A stretch of 64,000 nucleotides of DNA from Syngnathus acus (GCF_901709675.1 NC_051087.1:17061067-17125066), one strand, 5' to 3'; counted from the first letter of the stretch, positions 41,807-53,390 are shown. Notes: generated from the sequence alone by a model not told the origin. A program made the numbers and translations.

Positions 41807-42601
41807 TAGACTTAGACAAACTTTATTGTCATTTTGTCAACACTAGGTGTACACAAAACGAAATTTCGTTGCATACGGCTTTCAACAATGTAGTGGTATT
41901 GCGGCTGGTTAAAAAGTGACATTCTATATAAAAATATGAAATAAGATAAGTATAAAGTACAAAGTGCAGCAGTGATAAAGTATGTAAACAGTGCAGGAGA
42001 CAAAAGCAGTATTTACAAGTGTGCAGAGGAATGCTACGTTTGAATGTTCAACAGTCTGACGACAGCAGGGAAAAAACTATTGCAGAACCTGGTGGACCTG
42101 CAGTGGATGCTGCGAAACCTCTTCCCAGAGGGCAGCAGGGAGAACAGTCCATGGTGGGGGTGTGATGGGTCACTGATAATATTACGGGCTCGGGACACGC
42201 AGCGCTGGAATGACAAGTCCTGAATGGAGGGAAGAGGAGCCCCGATGATCCTCTCTGCTGTCCTCACCACCCTCCTCAGGTTCTTCCAATCGGAGGCGCT
42301 GCACCCTCCACACCACACCGAGAGACAGCTTGTCAGAATGCTCTCTATGGTGCTTCGGTAGAACGTCCTCATGATGGGTGGGGGCAGGTGGGCTCTCCTC
42401 ATCCTCCGCAGGAAGTACAAGCACTTCTGTGCCCTCTTGACCAGTGTTGTGGTGTTCACAGTCCAGGTGAGGTCGTCTGTGATGTGGACTCCCAGGAATT
42501 TAGTGCTGCTGACCACCTCCACAGCTGAGCTGTTGATGATCAGTGGAGCGTGGTGAGGCTGGTTCTTCCTGAAGTCGACGATGATCTCCTTCGTCTTCTC
42601 C
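41807..42601 (-). mobile_element. 5'-truncated CR1/Rex1-like LINE O
   Basis: A minus-strand insertion with the 3' end at 41807 (AGACTTAGACAAACTTTATT). It is flanked by ATTACT at 41801-41806 and 42602-42607. Only the last 800 bp of a LINE were copied. It disrupts the Tc1-N transposase. Confidence 0.88.
42034..42600 (-). pseudogene. LINE O reverse transcriptase thumb and C-terminus
   Basis: The minus strand is open from KTKEIIVDFRKNQPHHAP through FLGVHITDDLTWTVNT, CLYFLRRMRRAHLPPP, FYRSTIESILTSCLSVWC, the AERIIGAPLPSIQDL block and LFSLLPSGKRFRSIHC, to VVRLLNIQT. No stop interrupts it, so it is young, but the palm with the catalytic Asp residues was never copied. The similarity to LINE W and to 5690-8093 shows one related group. 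Confidence 0.85.
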
Positions 42602-42834
42602 ATTACTGTCCTCGATTGGCCTGCCAATTCCCCTGACCTGAACCCCATAGAGAATTTGTGGGGTATTGTGAAGAAGAAGCTGAAAGACACCAGACCCAAC
42701 AATGCAAATGAGCTAAAGGCCGCTATTGAAGCATCCTGGGCATCCATAACACCTCAGCAATGCCACAGGCTGATTGCCTCCATGCCACGCCGCATTGATG
42801 CAGGAATCCGTGCAAAAGGATTCCCAACCAAGTA

Positions 42835-45022
42835 CCGTATTTTTCGGACTAAAAGTCGCTCCGGAATATAGGTCGCATTACCCATAAAATGCACAATAAC
42901 GTGAAAAAAAACATATATAAGTCGCTCCGGAGTATAAGTCGCATTTTGGGGGACATTTATTCGACAAAATCCAACACCAAGAACAGACATGAACGAGCAA
43001 CAACAGGCTAAACCAGGGGTGGGCAAACGTTTTGACTTGCGGGCCAAACTGGGTTCTAAATTTGCACCGGAGGGCCGAACCAGGAGCAGATGGATGTAGT
43101 GTTTGTGTGAATTAATATAAACGACCTGTAAAGCCTTTAGTAGGTAGTAAAGCATGGATATTCAAAAAAAGTTTTTTGAAAACAAATGCATTCATCAACA
43201 GCATTAATAAAAAATAGAATCACTAAGAAACTGCTATCAGTGATTCTCATAAAATACGACACTGTTATTATGAATAACAGTCTCCATCACTTCAGTGCCT
43301 GCAGGTCAGATTAATGAAAGATGTTTATCTTATGAGATCACATCAAACGGCAAACATTCTGACCAAATATATCATCTTGAAGAATCGGTGAAAGCATACA
43401 TCCAAATAAAGTAATCAAAACGGCAACACGGTGAGGGGTATCTGAAAATCAGAGCAGAGTTTTAACTCACAAACACCTGGTAACAGAGGTGAGGAAACGG
43501 GAAACACTTCCTTAAAGTAAGCCTTAAGAACTTTACAGGTTAAGATTAGTCGCAAACAGGTGGTGCATCAATGTCCTTGAGCATCCTGCATTGTTTGAAA
43601 ATGAGAATGGTCGCTAGTTTCAATCCCTGCTATTTGTACAAATCATATTCAAATTGCATTTTTTTACAACAAACGTAAGAGCCTCCCCTTCATTTTCAGT
43701 GGGAACAGTGTTGTTGGTCTCCCTTTTTTTGCTAGTGCGTCATAGTCTGGAGTAAAATTTATTGTGGCAATTCTTAGGAGAGATCCGAGGTGTTGGTCCG
43801 TTTACCTAGATCTGTGACGGGTTGATGTTGATGTTCATGTGGCTGAACGTCACGTCGCGTACGTCGAGCCAAATTGGCCACTCTTTTTTAAACACTCGGC
43901 ACTCAGTGGCCACCTTGCTTTTCCTTGGGCGACTCATTTTAATGGAAGGATTCCAGGGAAAGGTTTCTGGGTGGCTTTAGCGTAAAACTGTATCTGAAAG
44001 CTCAGCGCGCGAATTACAAGAATGCTGTCGTCACAGCCCACGCTCTAAATTCGACACTGATACAAATAGAGCACGAGTGCGCCATGTCCGTACTACTGAG
44101 TATGTACACGCACTTGTGAGTGTGCACCGAGCTTTCTGACACGGCTTCCGGTAAGTAAATGCGCAGGCAAGCGGTTCCCCATCTACTGGGGAAACGCAGT
44201 CATTGCAGGCAAAATGACCAAAAAAAAAAGTTTAATAATACAATTTATTCAGGGTTGGCGGGCCGGATTAAACGGTCCCGTGGGCCGGATGTGCCCCGCG
44301 GGCCGTAGTTTCCTGGGCTAAACGATAGGTAAGCTAACGTGACATAAACACAAACGAAGAGCTGAGAACGGGCCTGACGTAACATTCAGAGTTATTCAAA
44401 TAACTATTACATAAATAACACGTTTATAAAACCATCTGTGTCACTCCAATTCATTAAATCCATCGATTGTCCTTTATGTCAACAATGGGTGCGCGCCGCT
44501 GACGGCGCTTGCACTTCAAAATATTCCACAGGCCCATATAACGATATATAAATTATATATCAAATAACTATCATATAAGCAATATTATCAAACCATCTGT
44601 GTCACTCCAAATCATTAAATCCACCGATCAAATTCCTCGTCCTTTGTCAACTACGCCGCGCGTGCGCCCTAACGTCAGCCTCGTCGTTATTCCACAGATC
44701 TAGTATATAACTACATTGTAGCGTTAACAAAGTACAAGGAAAGACGTGGGTTTGGTAAACGGCTCTTTATTTAACAAAAGAAGAGTTCAACGAGCCAACA
44801 ACTACTGAACTGTAACGATAAAAACATATACAAGTTGCTACACGAAATAAAATATATCAAATAACTATAACATAAAATATATCAAATAACTATAACATAA
44901 ATAGTTCACCGCTACACGGCCCCAAGCACCGGCGTGGACTTCTAGGCGTGTGGCGGCGTGGACTTCCATCCCCGGAGGTGGCACTTCCAGCCACGGAGGT
45001 CGAAGAGAGCTCCATAGAATAG
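42835..45022. mobile_element. TA-type element A, copy 3, right end lost (carries hAT H)
   Basis: The left end is CCGTATTTTTCGGACTAAAA after TA 42833-42834. The body follows other A copies through AAATCCAACACCAAGAACAG, hAT H, and AATTCCTCGTCCTTTGTCAA to CTCTTTATTTAACAAAAG. A diverged minisatellite region follows. At 45022 it stops at TCCATAGAATAG and is joined to the 3' part of a Tc1-T element, so its right terminus is missing. Confidence 0.8.
43014..44315. mobile_element. hAT element H
   Basis: The element is 1302 bp. Its ends are CAGGGGTGGGCAAACG and GGGCCGTAGTTTCCTG, flanked by perfect GGCTAAAC duplications (43006-43013, 44316-44323). GGGCCAAACTGG and GGGCCGGATG-type subterminal blocks are typical of its family. 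I recognise no transposase coding in it. Confidence 0.88.
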
Positions 45023-45348
45023 CAAAAATGGGAAAGAATTCCACATGAGAAGCTAAGAGAATTAGTCTCCTCTCTTCCAAGACATTTATTGAGTGTTATT
45101 AAAAGGAAAGGTGATGTAACGAAGTGGTAAGCATGCCCTTTCCCAACTTCTACTGTACGTGTTGCAGCCATGAAATTCTAAGTTAATTATTATTTGAAAA
45201 ATAAAATAAAGTTTGAGTTTGAGCATTAAATATGTTGTCTTTGTAGTGTATTCAATTGAATATAGGTTGAAAAAGATTTTCAAATCATTATATTTTGTTT
45301 TTATTTACATTTTACACAATTTCCCCAACTCCAACCGAATCCGGTTTG
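45023..45348 (+). mobile_element. Tc1-T right end, fused to element A copy 3
   Basis: It starts inside the transposase C-terminus (CAAAAATGGGAAAGAATTCC; ERIPHEKLRELVSSLPRH) and contains the end of the gene. It finishes with the terminal repeat ACCGAATCCGGTTTG followed by TA 45349-45350. The matching part of the larger copy is 56760-57084. The junction with element A shows only 2-4 bases of shared sequence. Confidence 0.82.
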
Positions 45349-45350
45349 TA

Positions 45351-45360
45351 CATACATACA

Positions 45361-45390
<30 letters not shown>
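45351..45390. repeat. (CATA)10 microsatellite
   Basis: Ten perfect CATA units lie between two Tc1 termini. Confidence 0.95.
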
Positions 45391-45392
<2 letters not shown>

Positions 45393-45674
45393 CAGGACTG
45401 TCTCAGAAAATTAGAATATTGTGATGAAGTTCTTTATTTTCTGTAATGCAATTAAAAAAACAAAAATGTCATTCATTCTGGATTCATTACAAATCAACTG
45501 AAATATTGCAAGTCTTTTATTTTAATATTGCTGATTATGGCTTACAGATTAAGAAAACTCAAATATCCTATCTCAAAATATTAGAATATTTCCTCAGACC
45601 AAGTAAAGAAAAAAAAGATTTATAACAGCAAAACAAAATCAAACATTTGAAAATGTCCATTGATTCACTCAGTA
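45393..45674 (+). mobile_element. Tc1-N left end, copy 2
   Basis: TA 45391-45392 then CAGGACTGTCTCAGAAAATT and AATTAAAAAAACAAAAATGT, matching 40719-40925. It has no transposase; it runs into the terminus of an element A fragment at TA 45673-45674. Confidence 0.82.
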
Positions 45675-45888
45675 CCGTATTTTTCGGACTATAAGTCGCA
45701 GTTTTTTTCATAGTTTGGGTGGGGGGGCGACTTATACTGAGGAGCGATTTATATGTGAATTTTTTCATAAATGTGCAAAATTAAAAAAAAAAAGAAAGTG
45801 AAACTGCGATAAACGAACCGCGATGTAGCAAGGGATTACTGTAATTTGAATTTCAAGTGACATCAGCAGCGCCGCGCGGCGGTTGTTT
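45675..45888. mobile_element. TA-type element A, inverted end fragment
   Basis: CCGTATTTTTCGGACTATAA is followed by GGGTGGGGGGGCGACTTATA and by GCGATAAACGAACCGCGATG, the reverse complement of the right 200 bp of other A copies. It breaks off after GCGGCGGTTGTTTACAT. Confidence 0.82.
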
Positions 45889-46330
45889 ACATACGTATGT
45901 ATGTGTATATATGTATGTAAGTGAATATAGTATATATACATATATATATTTTTTTGGGTACTTTATTATTTTATTACTATTTTTGTTTCTTTTTTTTCTC
46001 CTTCTCTTCTTCATTGTTATTCACGGGAAAGACAACAATAAGGAAAATTAATGCTATTAGAGGTAACTGCAAATCTTATTTTCTGTCGTAAATTTGATAG
46101 GGGGTGGGATTAAATAACTTTTACTTCTTCCCGTTCCTTTTCAAACAGGTAGGCTCTACCTTTTTGGTACAATGGATTGTTTTCTGTTTGTATTTGTTGT
46201 TTGTATAGAGTCATAGTTTTAATGACTTTCACCTTGCTTGTGCTTTTGAATGTATGTGTCTTCATTTGATTGGTTATGTGTGGTTTGCCTGTTTGAAACG
46301 AATAAAATTCATCATCAATCATCATCAACT
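45889..46330 (+). mobile_element. LINE J-type 3' untranslated fragment
   Basis: It contains GGGGGTGGGATTAAATAACT, TTACTTCTTCCCGTTCCTTT and a 3' end AATAAAATTCATCATCAATC. The wording resembles the tail of LINE J2 (GGGGTAGGAATCTAAAAAGC, CCTACTCCTTTTCGAGCATT). It carries no coding sequence. Confidence 0.55.
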
Positions 46331-46447
46331 AAAGGCTAATCACATGGGGATGGGTTAAATGCAGAGGACAAATTTCACCACACCCAGGTGTGTGTGTGAC
46401 GATCATTGGGACTTTAACTTTAACTTTTAACTTAACTTAACTTAAGA
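46331..46447 (+). mobile_element. 5'-truncated SINE with (AACTT)n tail
   Basis: From CTAATCACATGGGGATGGG through CACCACACCCAGGTGTGTGT to GGGACTTTAACTTTAACT and several AACTT repeats. It is the 3' third of the SINE at 31961-32286. Confidence 0.85.
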
Positions 46448-46700
46448 AATGCCTGTAAAAAGAAAAAGTTACTCTATACGAACTTCTTAAAACAAAGAAC
46501 AGAAGGCGCTGAAGATAAATATAAAAGATATAAGAATAAATTAACTAATATAAGATTAAGCAAAAAAGAATGCTATAAAATAAATGAGAGGATAATAAAA
46601 GTATATTAAGGGGATATGGAATAACAACATTATTAGAGAAGGTACCAAACAACACAAATTACTTAAATATTTTGTTATAAATGATATTGAAAATTATAAT

Positions 46701-47026
46701 ATGGAAGAGGTGGCAAACGTTTTTAATCAGTTCCTTGTAAATGTTGGGCCTGAAATAGCAAAAAACACACCGAATGCAGCGTCGAATGTAGAAAACAGAG
46801 ATAAACTAATAGAAAGGAATCCCCACTCAAAGTTTTTGAAGGCAGTTGAGGAAAATGAAATCATTAACATTGTGAAACAATGCAAAAACAAAACGTCTAC
46901 CGACTGCAATGGCATTGATATGACGTTAGTTAAGCAAATCATTGAGGGGATTTCAAAGCCACTTGTGTACATCTGTAATTTGTCATTTCTTACTGGTACA
47001 TTCCCAAAGAAGATGTAAATTGCTAA
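46701..47026 (+). pseudogene. LINE J2 reverse transcriptase, first part
   Basis: Open reading MEEVANVFNQFLVNVGPEIA, IINIVKQCKNKTSTDCNGID, and ICNLSFLTGTFPKKM, ending at a stop just before the inserted block. It corresponds to the J1 segment at 39030-39340. It lacks the catalytic motifs, which lie after the insert. Confidence 0.8.
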
Positions 47027-47313
<287 letters not shown>

Positions 47314-47682
47314 AACATGCAGATGTGACTGTAAGTGAATAACACACGTGTTAACAAGAAGTACTGGGCAGGCTAACGAGTTAGCAGAAAGATGCTAATT
47401 CGCGATTGTGCTAACACGTGAAAACGGACCTCTAAAAGAATGTAAACGAATGATTGGAGCAATACTACATTGTCCTAAAGGTTAGACACATGTGATCGTT
47501 ATTTCTCTTGTTAGGAGACCCACTTACGTCGTCAATGACTGCTGTACCACTGTAACCGACATGTATGTACACAAACGTGAAACAGGAAGTGGTATCGCCT
47601 GAAAACGGCCTTCAAAATAAAGCACCCCACCTCAAATCAAAGCACGGCTTAATAACATAACATGGAGAATTCTTAAGACATA

Positions 47683-47840
47683 CTGTAAATATGTTTTTAG
47701 AACAGATTTTATTATAAAAAAAATTATAACAAGGTACAAGTGTAGATACTGTAAATATGTTTTTAGAACTATTTCATGAGAACAATTTTTCTATAACAAG
47801 GTACAACACTGTAAATATGTTTTTAAAACTCTTATTATAA
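47683..47840. repeat. About 63-bp tandem units
   Basis: ACTGTAAATATGTTTTTAGA or its variant recurs at about 47683, 47747 and 47808. The first two occurrences are each followed by a TTATAACAAGGTACAA-like segment (ATAACAAGGTACAA in both). Confidence 0.7.
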
Positions 47841-47847
47841 CTTTTTT

Positions 47848-47993
47848 TATAAACCTGCGATTGGCTGGCAACCAGTTCAGGGTGTCCCCCGCCTACTGCC
47901 CGATGACAGCTGGGATAGGCTCCAGCACGCCCGCGACCCCCGTGGGGATAAAGCGGTACAGAAAATAGATAGATGGATGGATGGATGGTAAAA
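47848..47993 (+). mobile_element. SINE 3' part with (GGAT)n tail
   Basis: CCTGCGATTGGCTGGCAACC through GATAGGCTCCAGCACGCCCG to GATAAAGCGGTACAGAAAAT and (GATG)n. It is the 3' part of the repeat seen twice at 57555-58298. Confidence 0.85.
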
Positions 47994-48124
47994 GTGTACG
48001 CACTGCAATTGTGTGGGCACTCCCTGCCTTCTGCTGGCGTGTAGGCAACTTCCGTGCCATAATTCCTCAATTTAGAAGTTTTATTTTGAATTAGAATTTT
48101 TTTTTAATTTGGAATAAAAATCCG

Positions 48125-48177
48125 GATTGTAGTGAAACCGCTATAAACGAACCGTGATATAGCGAGGGATTACTGTA
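48125..48177. mobile_element. Short element A-like fragment
   Basis: GTGAAACCGCTATAAACGAA and GATATAGCGAGGGATTACTG match the inverted right subterminal block of element A (GCGATAAACGAACCGCGATG, AGCAAGGGATTACTGTA). Confidence 0.6.
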
Positions 48178-48181
48178 TTGC

Positions 48182-49381
48182 CAAAACTCTAAAAAATATT
48201 GGAAAAGCTTTTTAACAGTAGAGTGGATGGATTTTTGGAAAAACAAATTATTTGCAGAGAACCAATATGGCTTTAGGGTTAACAGATCAACAGCACAGGC
48301 ATTAATGGAATCGATCGAGGAAATCACAGACAACAAAAGACATGCAATAGTATTCATCGACCTCAAAAAACCTTTTGACACAATCAATCATAACATACTA
48401 TTCAATAAACTAGAAAAATATGGGATAAGGGGATTAGCATTAGACTGGATAAAGGATTATCTAAGAGAATGGCAACAGTTTGGACTATCTGGATATTTGG
48501 ACATAGCTTGTGGTGTCCACAAGGGTCAGTATTAGGCCCTAAAGTGTTTATTTTGTATATAAATGATATGTGCAAAGTATCTAGAGAACTAAAACTCATC
48601 AATTTTGCAGATGACACCAGTATCTTTTGTTCAGGTAATAACATCCATCAAGTGGAATCGGTGTTAAATGAGGAAATGAAAAAAATAAAAATATGGTTTG
48701 AATGGAACAAATTATCATTAAATGTATGTAAGACCAAGTTTGTTATTTGGCAAAGGCACAGCGAACATAAAGGTACGAATAGAAATAGATGGGACTTAAA
48801 TAGAAAGGGTGCAGGTAAACCAATTTCTTGGGGTTATAATAGATGACAGGCTGAGTTGGAAGCCACACATCAGCCACGTACAATCCAAAATATCAAGTAG
48901 CATTGCTGTCATATACAAAGCAAACGAACTACTTGATTATCATTCACTTCAGACACGTTATTGTTCACTTGTCTTGCCATATTTGCATTACTGTGCTTAG
49001 GTTTGGGGAAATACTTACAAAACTTCACTACAGGCACTTATCATCCTGCAGAAAAGAGCAATAAGGACTATTTATAAAGTCAACTACTTGGAACACACAA
49101 ATCCACTTTTCATACAATCCAAACTATTGAAATTCACTAACATAGTATCTTATCAAACAGCAATCATCATATATAGGGCAAAAGCAAAACAACTACCAGA
49201 AAATATCCAAAACTTATTTAGGAATCGGGAGAGAGGTTATACGTTAAGGGGGAATCACAACTTCAAAATCTTAAACATAAGAACAACCTTAAAATGTTTC
49301 TGTATAACTATAACCGGGGTCAAACTATGGAACAGTCTAAGTGAGGAACTCAAGCAAAGTCCAAATATCCACCAGTTTTAA
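48182..49381 (+). pseudogene. LINE J2 reverse transcriptase, main part
   Basis: It reads LFAENQYGFRVNRSTAQALM, AIVFIDLKKPFDTINHNILF (motif A), GIRGLALDWIKDYLREWQQF and VLGPKVFILYINDMCKVSR. After small frame changes come LINFADDTSIFCSGN (motif C), QVNQFLGVIIDDRLSWKPHI and ITGVKLWNSLSEELKQSPN. Frameshifts occur near 48520, 48800 and 49000, where a stop replaces a codon before VWGNTYK. The order and spacing match LINE J1. Confidence 0.82.
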
Positions 49382-49599
49382 AAATTGTACAAAACTATGT
49401 TGTTTAGCGGGTACAAGGACTAAAAAATGCCAAATGGCTACACACAACCAAAATGGAAAATAAGTCTGTCTACTTGTGTTCTTTTGTAGATTTATACGTT
49501 GAATCATTAGTTTAATGGATAAAGTGAGAAAGGGGTAGGAATCTAAAAAGCAATGCTTCCTCCTACTCCTTTTCGAGCATTCTTTGTTGTTGTTTATTT

Positions 49600-50470
49600 T
49601 CAGTTTGTTGGTTTATTGTTTGTTTGCCAAGTGCACACATGGACACCATTATGTTTGAACATGGTGTTCATTATTGACAATCCATGTCGAGCACAGAAGT
49701 CCAACAATAGAACACCGCTCGGGTTCAGATCGGGGGGGCCGTATCTTCCAACCACGCCCTTCCAGGTCACGTGAGCATTGAAGTCACCCAGTAGAACAAT
49801 GGAGTCCCCAGAAGGAGCACTCTCCAGCAATTCTTCTAAGGACTCCAAAAAGGGTGGGTACTCTGAGCTGCTGTTTGGTGCATAGGCACAAACAACAGTC
49901 AGGACCCGTCCCCTCACCCGAAGGTGGAGGGAGGCTACCCTCTCGTTCACCGCGGTGAACCCCAATCTGCAGGCGCCCAGCCAGGGGGCAATGAGTATAC
50001 CCACACCTGCTCGACGCCTCTCACCGTGGGCAACTCCAGAGTGGGAGAGAGTCCAGCCCCTCTCGAGAGGACTTGTACCAGAACCCAAACTGTGTGTGGA
50101 GGCAAGTCCGACTATATCTAGTCGGAACCTTTCTGCCTCACACACCAGCTCGGCTCCTTTCCAGCCAGATAGGTGACATTCCATGTCCCAAGAGCCAGCT
50201 TCTGCAGCCGGGGATCGGACCGCCTAGGTCCCCGCCCTTGGCCGACGCCCAGCTCACTATGCACTTGACCTATTTGGCCCCTCCCACAGGGGGTGAGCCC
50301 ATGGGAAGGGGGACCCACGTTACCTTTTCGGGCTGCACCCGGCCGGGCCCCGTGGGCGAAGGCCCGGCCACCAGATGCTCGCCTTCGAGCCCCACCTCCA
50401 GGCCTGGCAACCAGAGGGGGGCCCCGGTGACTCGCGTCCGGGCAAGGGAAAACCAAGTCCATATATTTTA
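49600..50470 (-). pseudogene. RTE-like LINE 5' part with endonuclease
   Basis: On the minus strand, a GC-rich 5' region is followed by [19 protein letters not shown], then [37 protein letters not shown] and [20 protein letters not shown]. Next come [20 protein letters not shown] and [20 protein letters not shown]. This is the N-terminal two thirds of an apurinic-type endonuclease (GTWN start, GDFNAH catalytic block). One frame slip lies near 50130. The piece ends at CTWQ without RT. Unusually for LINEs, the 5' part is present and the 3' part is missing. Confidence 0.78.
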
Positions 50471-50565
50471 TTCGTCATAAGGGTTTTGGGGGTTTTATTT
50501 GTTTTATTTTTTTCTCTTTTTATGTTTTAAATATGTTTGAAATAAAGATATCAATCAATCAAACT

Positions 50566-50809
50566 AGCTCGCTAACCGGCTTGTTAGTTTCCTCATCCAC
50601 CTGTTCTGTTGGCGTTCTAGCCTCCCTTTTCCTCTTCTCGCATTCCCTAAATAAACAGTCCGTGTTGCACATGGTGTTCCTGCCTTTTTCGTGACAGGCT
50701 GGCTGCCGTGCTTCCCGCGCTTGTCCACAATGACTCACATTGCTCAGAGGCCCGTGCTATCAGTGTGTATTTAAACACCATTCTCACGTCACTTATAAAC
50801 CCGCTAAGT
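50566..50809 (+). repeat. Repeat R, copy 2 (possible LTR fragment)
   Basis: Starting GCTCGCTAACCGGCTTGTTA it runs through TTCTGTTGGCGTTCTAGCCT and TAAATAAACAGTCCGTGTTG to GTGACAGGCTGGCTGCCGTG. It ends at ACTTATAAACCCGCTAAG. It is the partner of 23641-23882, same orientation, with a small insertion (GCTTGTCCACA) relative to it. Confidence 0.45.
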
Positions 50810-51046
50810 AGCGCATTCATGAAAGGTGAAGCACGAAGTGGTGAGGGATCACTGTATACAAATTCATGCTATTTGATAGCACTGTTACGGCATCTCATTT
50901 TGATTTTGGTAATATTGTTGTTTAGTGCATAAGAATGAACAAACCAACATTTTGCCATATGTGGTTTAGATGAAGTCATTGATTTTTCATGAAAACCTAA
51001 GATTACTTGTTCTGTTCTTGTTCTGTATTATCTTATGTTCACATAG

Positions 51047-51166
51047 GGAGACACATGATGTCTGACATCCCAAAAGTCACTGAAAAGAAGAGTGAGGATG
51101 AGCCAAGAACAGAAACTCCCATGGCCACAGACAAAACTGTCCATTTTGATCCGAGCATACCAGTTG
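51047..51166 (+). CDS. znf638: Exon: linker before the zinc finger
   Basis: A 120-bp exon, phase 1 at both ends, acceptor TTCACATAG, donor GTAAGA. It encodes GRHMMSDIPKVTEKKSEDEP through VHFDPSIPVG, the last Gly being completed by the next exon. The match of phase with the exon ending at 21171 and with the zinc-finger exon supports it. It is short, acidic and without a recognised domain. Confidence 0.75.
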
Positions 51167-51871
51167 GTAAGACGTCTTTTGAAATGTATGAACATTGAAT
51201 GACTGAATCAAAAGGTTGTACTGTAACTATGTTTTTTGTATTTTTACAAACATTGGATGATACACAGTATACACATCATGAGGAAATTGTATTGGGTAAT
51301 TTGTTGTGTGTTGTGTCAAAAAGGTGCTTAACTGATTTGTTTATACTGAAATGTTTTTTTGTTGCGCAGTCTTTTTAAGTGGTTAATATTTGATAACATA
51401 ATTGATTCAATTCCTCTCCCCAATTATATTGTAATTTAAAGATTTAGGAAATACAAGATTCTGTCAGTGAGAATATGCACTTCAAATTTGCATGAATTTG
51501 TATCAAAGACTTTGACTTTGACTTTGATTTACATAAACTGGCATTGGTGTCAGGTGTTGACTGAAATGGAATTTTATTTTTATGGAGTCAGGGATATCTG
51601 CACCTGTTATGTTGTGGAGAGGTTCATAAATCCAAAAGAAAAAAGTTTTCCCGGACTGACAAGTAGCAGGTTTTTGATTTAGCATGCAACAGGTTTTGTT
51701 GACTACCCTTTGGTGTGCAGAGTCAGGAAGTTCATCTATCACCTGTTGTTGTGCTTTTTTAAAAAAAAAATTTAATACTAGAAGAACCTCGCCCCTTCCA
51801 GGAGAGCCCCCGCTGGATGTTGAATTGTTCTATTGCATGCGGGGTTCAAGATTTTAACAGCGCACATATGA
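51167..51871 (+). other. Intron sequence, no recognised transposon
   Basis: The DNA between the linker and zinc-finger exons looks mostly unique. It includes a small CTTTGA repeat near 51508. Confidence 0.55.
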
Positions 51872-52025
<154 letters not shown>

Positions 52026-52147
52026 GTATGGAATTCTTGGTTCCTAAAACAGGCTTCTTCTGCAAAGCGTGTAACCGTTTTTTCAGTGGAAGTAAAGACA
52101 CACAGATCACCCATTGCAAAAGCTTCAAGCACTTTGAAAACGTGCAA
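52026..52147 (+). CDS. znf638: Exon: matrin-type C2H2 zinc finger
   Basis: A 122-bp exon entering in phase 1 and leaving in phase 0, acceptor CTCTCAG, donor GTATGA. It encodes [19 protein letters not shown], then [20 protein letters not shown]. The zinc ligands are C-x2-C and H-x5-H, the matrin/U1-C-like spacing, preceded by the conserved VPKTGF(F/Y)C lead-in. In this family the finger lies close to the C-terminus, as here. It is thought to bind nucleic acid. Confidence 0.88.
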
Positions 52148-52259
52148 GTATGAAAGAACATTTATTACTTTCTAAATTTATGTATTTATGTATCTGTATG
52201 TACTGTATATGTGTGTGTACAATACACTCTCTGCACAATTATTAGGCAAGTGTGTATTT

Positions 52260-53390
52260 CAAGATTCAAGAGTTTCTTATTCGCCATGTTTGAGCGTGCC
52301 AAACAAGGAATTTGACTTCGGTAAATCACACCCTCTGTTCAACATTTAGGTGACTAACAACACTCAGGACATGACAGATGGGAAGGTCCCTCTTCCAGGA
52401 TGACCAGGCTGCAATGGATGCAGAGAGGACACATAGTACAAACAGTGTAGACAAATTCAAAAAAGGTGTGGAGAGCAGGATGTTATTGCACAGTAATGAC
52501 TCTGAGACTCTAAGAGTGGTGTGAGTTCATCAGAGCAACAGCCTGGGGGAAGAAGCTGTCTCTGTGTCTGCTGGTTTTGGCGTACCGAGCTCTAGAACGC
52601 CGTCCGGAGGGGAGTAGTTCAAACAGACTGCAACCTGGGTGAGAAGGGTCTGTAGAGATGTTCCTTGCACGTTTCCTGGTCCTGGACAGGTACAAGTCTT
52701 GGATAGATGGGAGGTTGATTCCAATTATCTTTTCTGCAGTCCTGATTGTCCGTTGCAGTCTGTGCTTGTCTTGTTTGGAGGCCGATCCAAACCAGACAGT
52801 GATGGACGTGCAGAGGACAGACTGGATGATGGCAGTGTAGAAGGTCTTCAGAAGCTCTCGCGGCAGGTTGAACTTCTTGAGCTGTCTCAGGAAGTACATC
52901 CTCTGCTGGGCCTTCTTCCGGACAGAGTCTATGTGGCCGGTCCATTTCAGGTCCCGAGAAATTGTGGTTCCCAGGAACTTGAAGGTGTCTGTGGAGAGAA
53001 TAGTATTACTGCGCATAGTGAGGGGTAAAAGTGGTGAAGGGTCACGCCTGAAGTCCACTGTCATCTCCACGGTCTTGAGCGGGTTCAGCTCCAGGTGGTT
53101 TTGGCTGCACCAGTGGACCAGCCGCTCCACCTCCTGTCTGTACGCAGTCTCATCACCGTCCTGGATCAGTCCGATGAGAGTGGTGTCGTCTGCATACTTC
53201 AGGAGCTTCACAGGAGAGTCACCTGAGGAGAAATCGTTGGTGTAGAGAGAGAAGACCATATGACCATTTTTACTCATATTTTCCAACTCCATGCTGTATA
53301 AGCTTGAAAGCTTACTCGATGCAAGTATATGAAGTGATGTGTATTCATGTAATGAGGGGATGGTAGGGCCTCAGGATATCAACACCCTAT
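52260..53390 (-). mobile_element. 5'-truncated Rex1-like LINE S1
   Basis: Minus strand. The 3' end at 52260 is AAGATTCAAGAGTTTCTTAT. Compared with LINE S2 it lacks about 110 bp of 3' untranslated DNA (the break is near ACAGATGGGAAGG at 52376). It codes for the last part of reverse transcriptase and stops at about 53310. Confidence 0.82.
52510..53292 (-). pseudogene. LINE S1 reverse transcriptase C-terminal part
   Basis: An uninterrupted minus-strand frame. It contains KLLKYADDTTLIGLIQDGDE (motif C), WCSQNHLELNPLKTVEMTVD, FKFLGTTISRDLKWTGHID, AQQRMYFLRQLKKFNLP, the SVLCTSITVWFGSASKQD block, and SLFELLPSGRRSRARYAK to VALMNSHHS. The palm before motif C is absent because of 5' truncation. It belongs to a subgroup distinct from LINE W (KYADDTTLIGLI against KFADDTTVVGLI). 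Confidence 0.85.

Larger units (their letters stand above)
41046..42832 (+). pseudogene. Tc1-N transposase, interrupted and decayed
   Basis: It starts MGKTADLTAV at 41046 and soon meets a stop. Identifiable parts are an HTH (KISQRASCSQSAVSKHIHKK), a second HTH (VQVSKATVHRRVR), and the first catalytic Asp in WSKVLFSDESKFCISFGSQG. The middle is frame-shifted. After LINE O come [20 protein letters not shown] with the catalytic Glu and SMPRRIDAGIRAKGFPTKY at the end. The second Asp block is degraded (HDLAPAYSAK-like). Confidence 0.8.
40719..42834 (+). mobile_element. Tc1-like transposon N, copy 1, split by a LINE
   Basis: The left end TA-CAGGACTGTCTCAGAAAA is at 40717, with inner repeat AATTAAAAAACCAAAAATGT. 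The transposase reading runs plus from about 41046 to 41800 and from 42602 to 42832. LINE O (41807-42601) lies between with a duplicated ATTACT. The right terminus is not found: at TA 42833-42834, just after the last codons, element A copy 3 begins, and its far side is rearranged. Confidence 0.78.
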
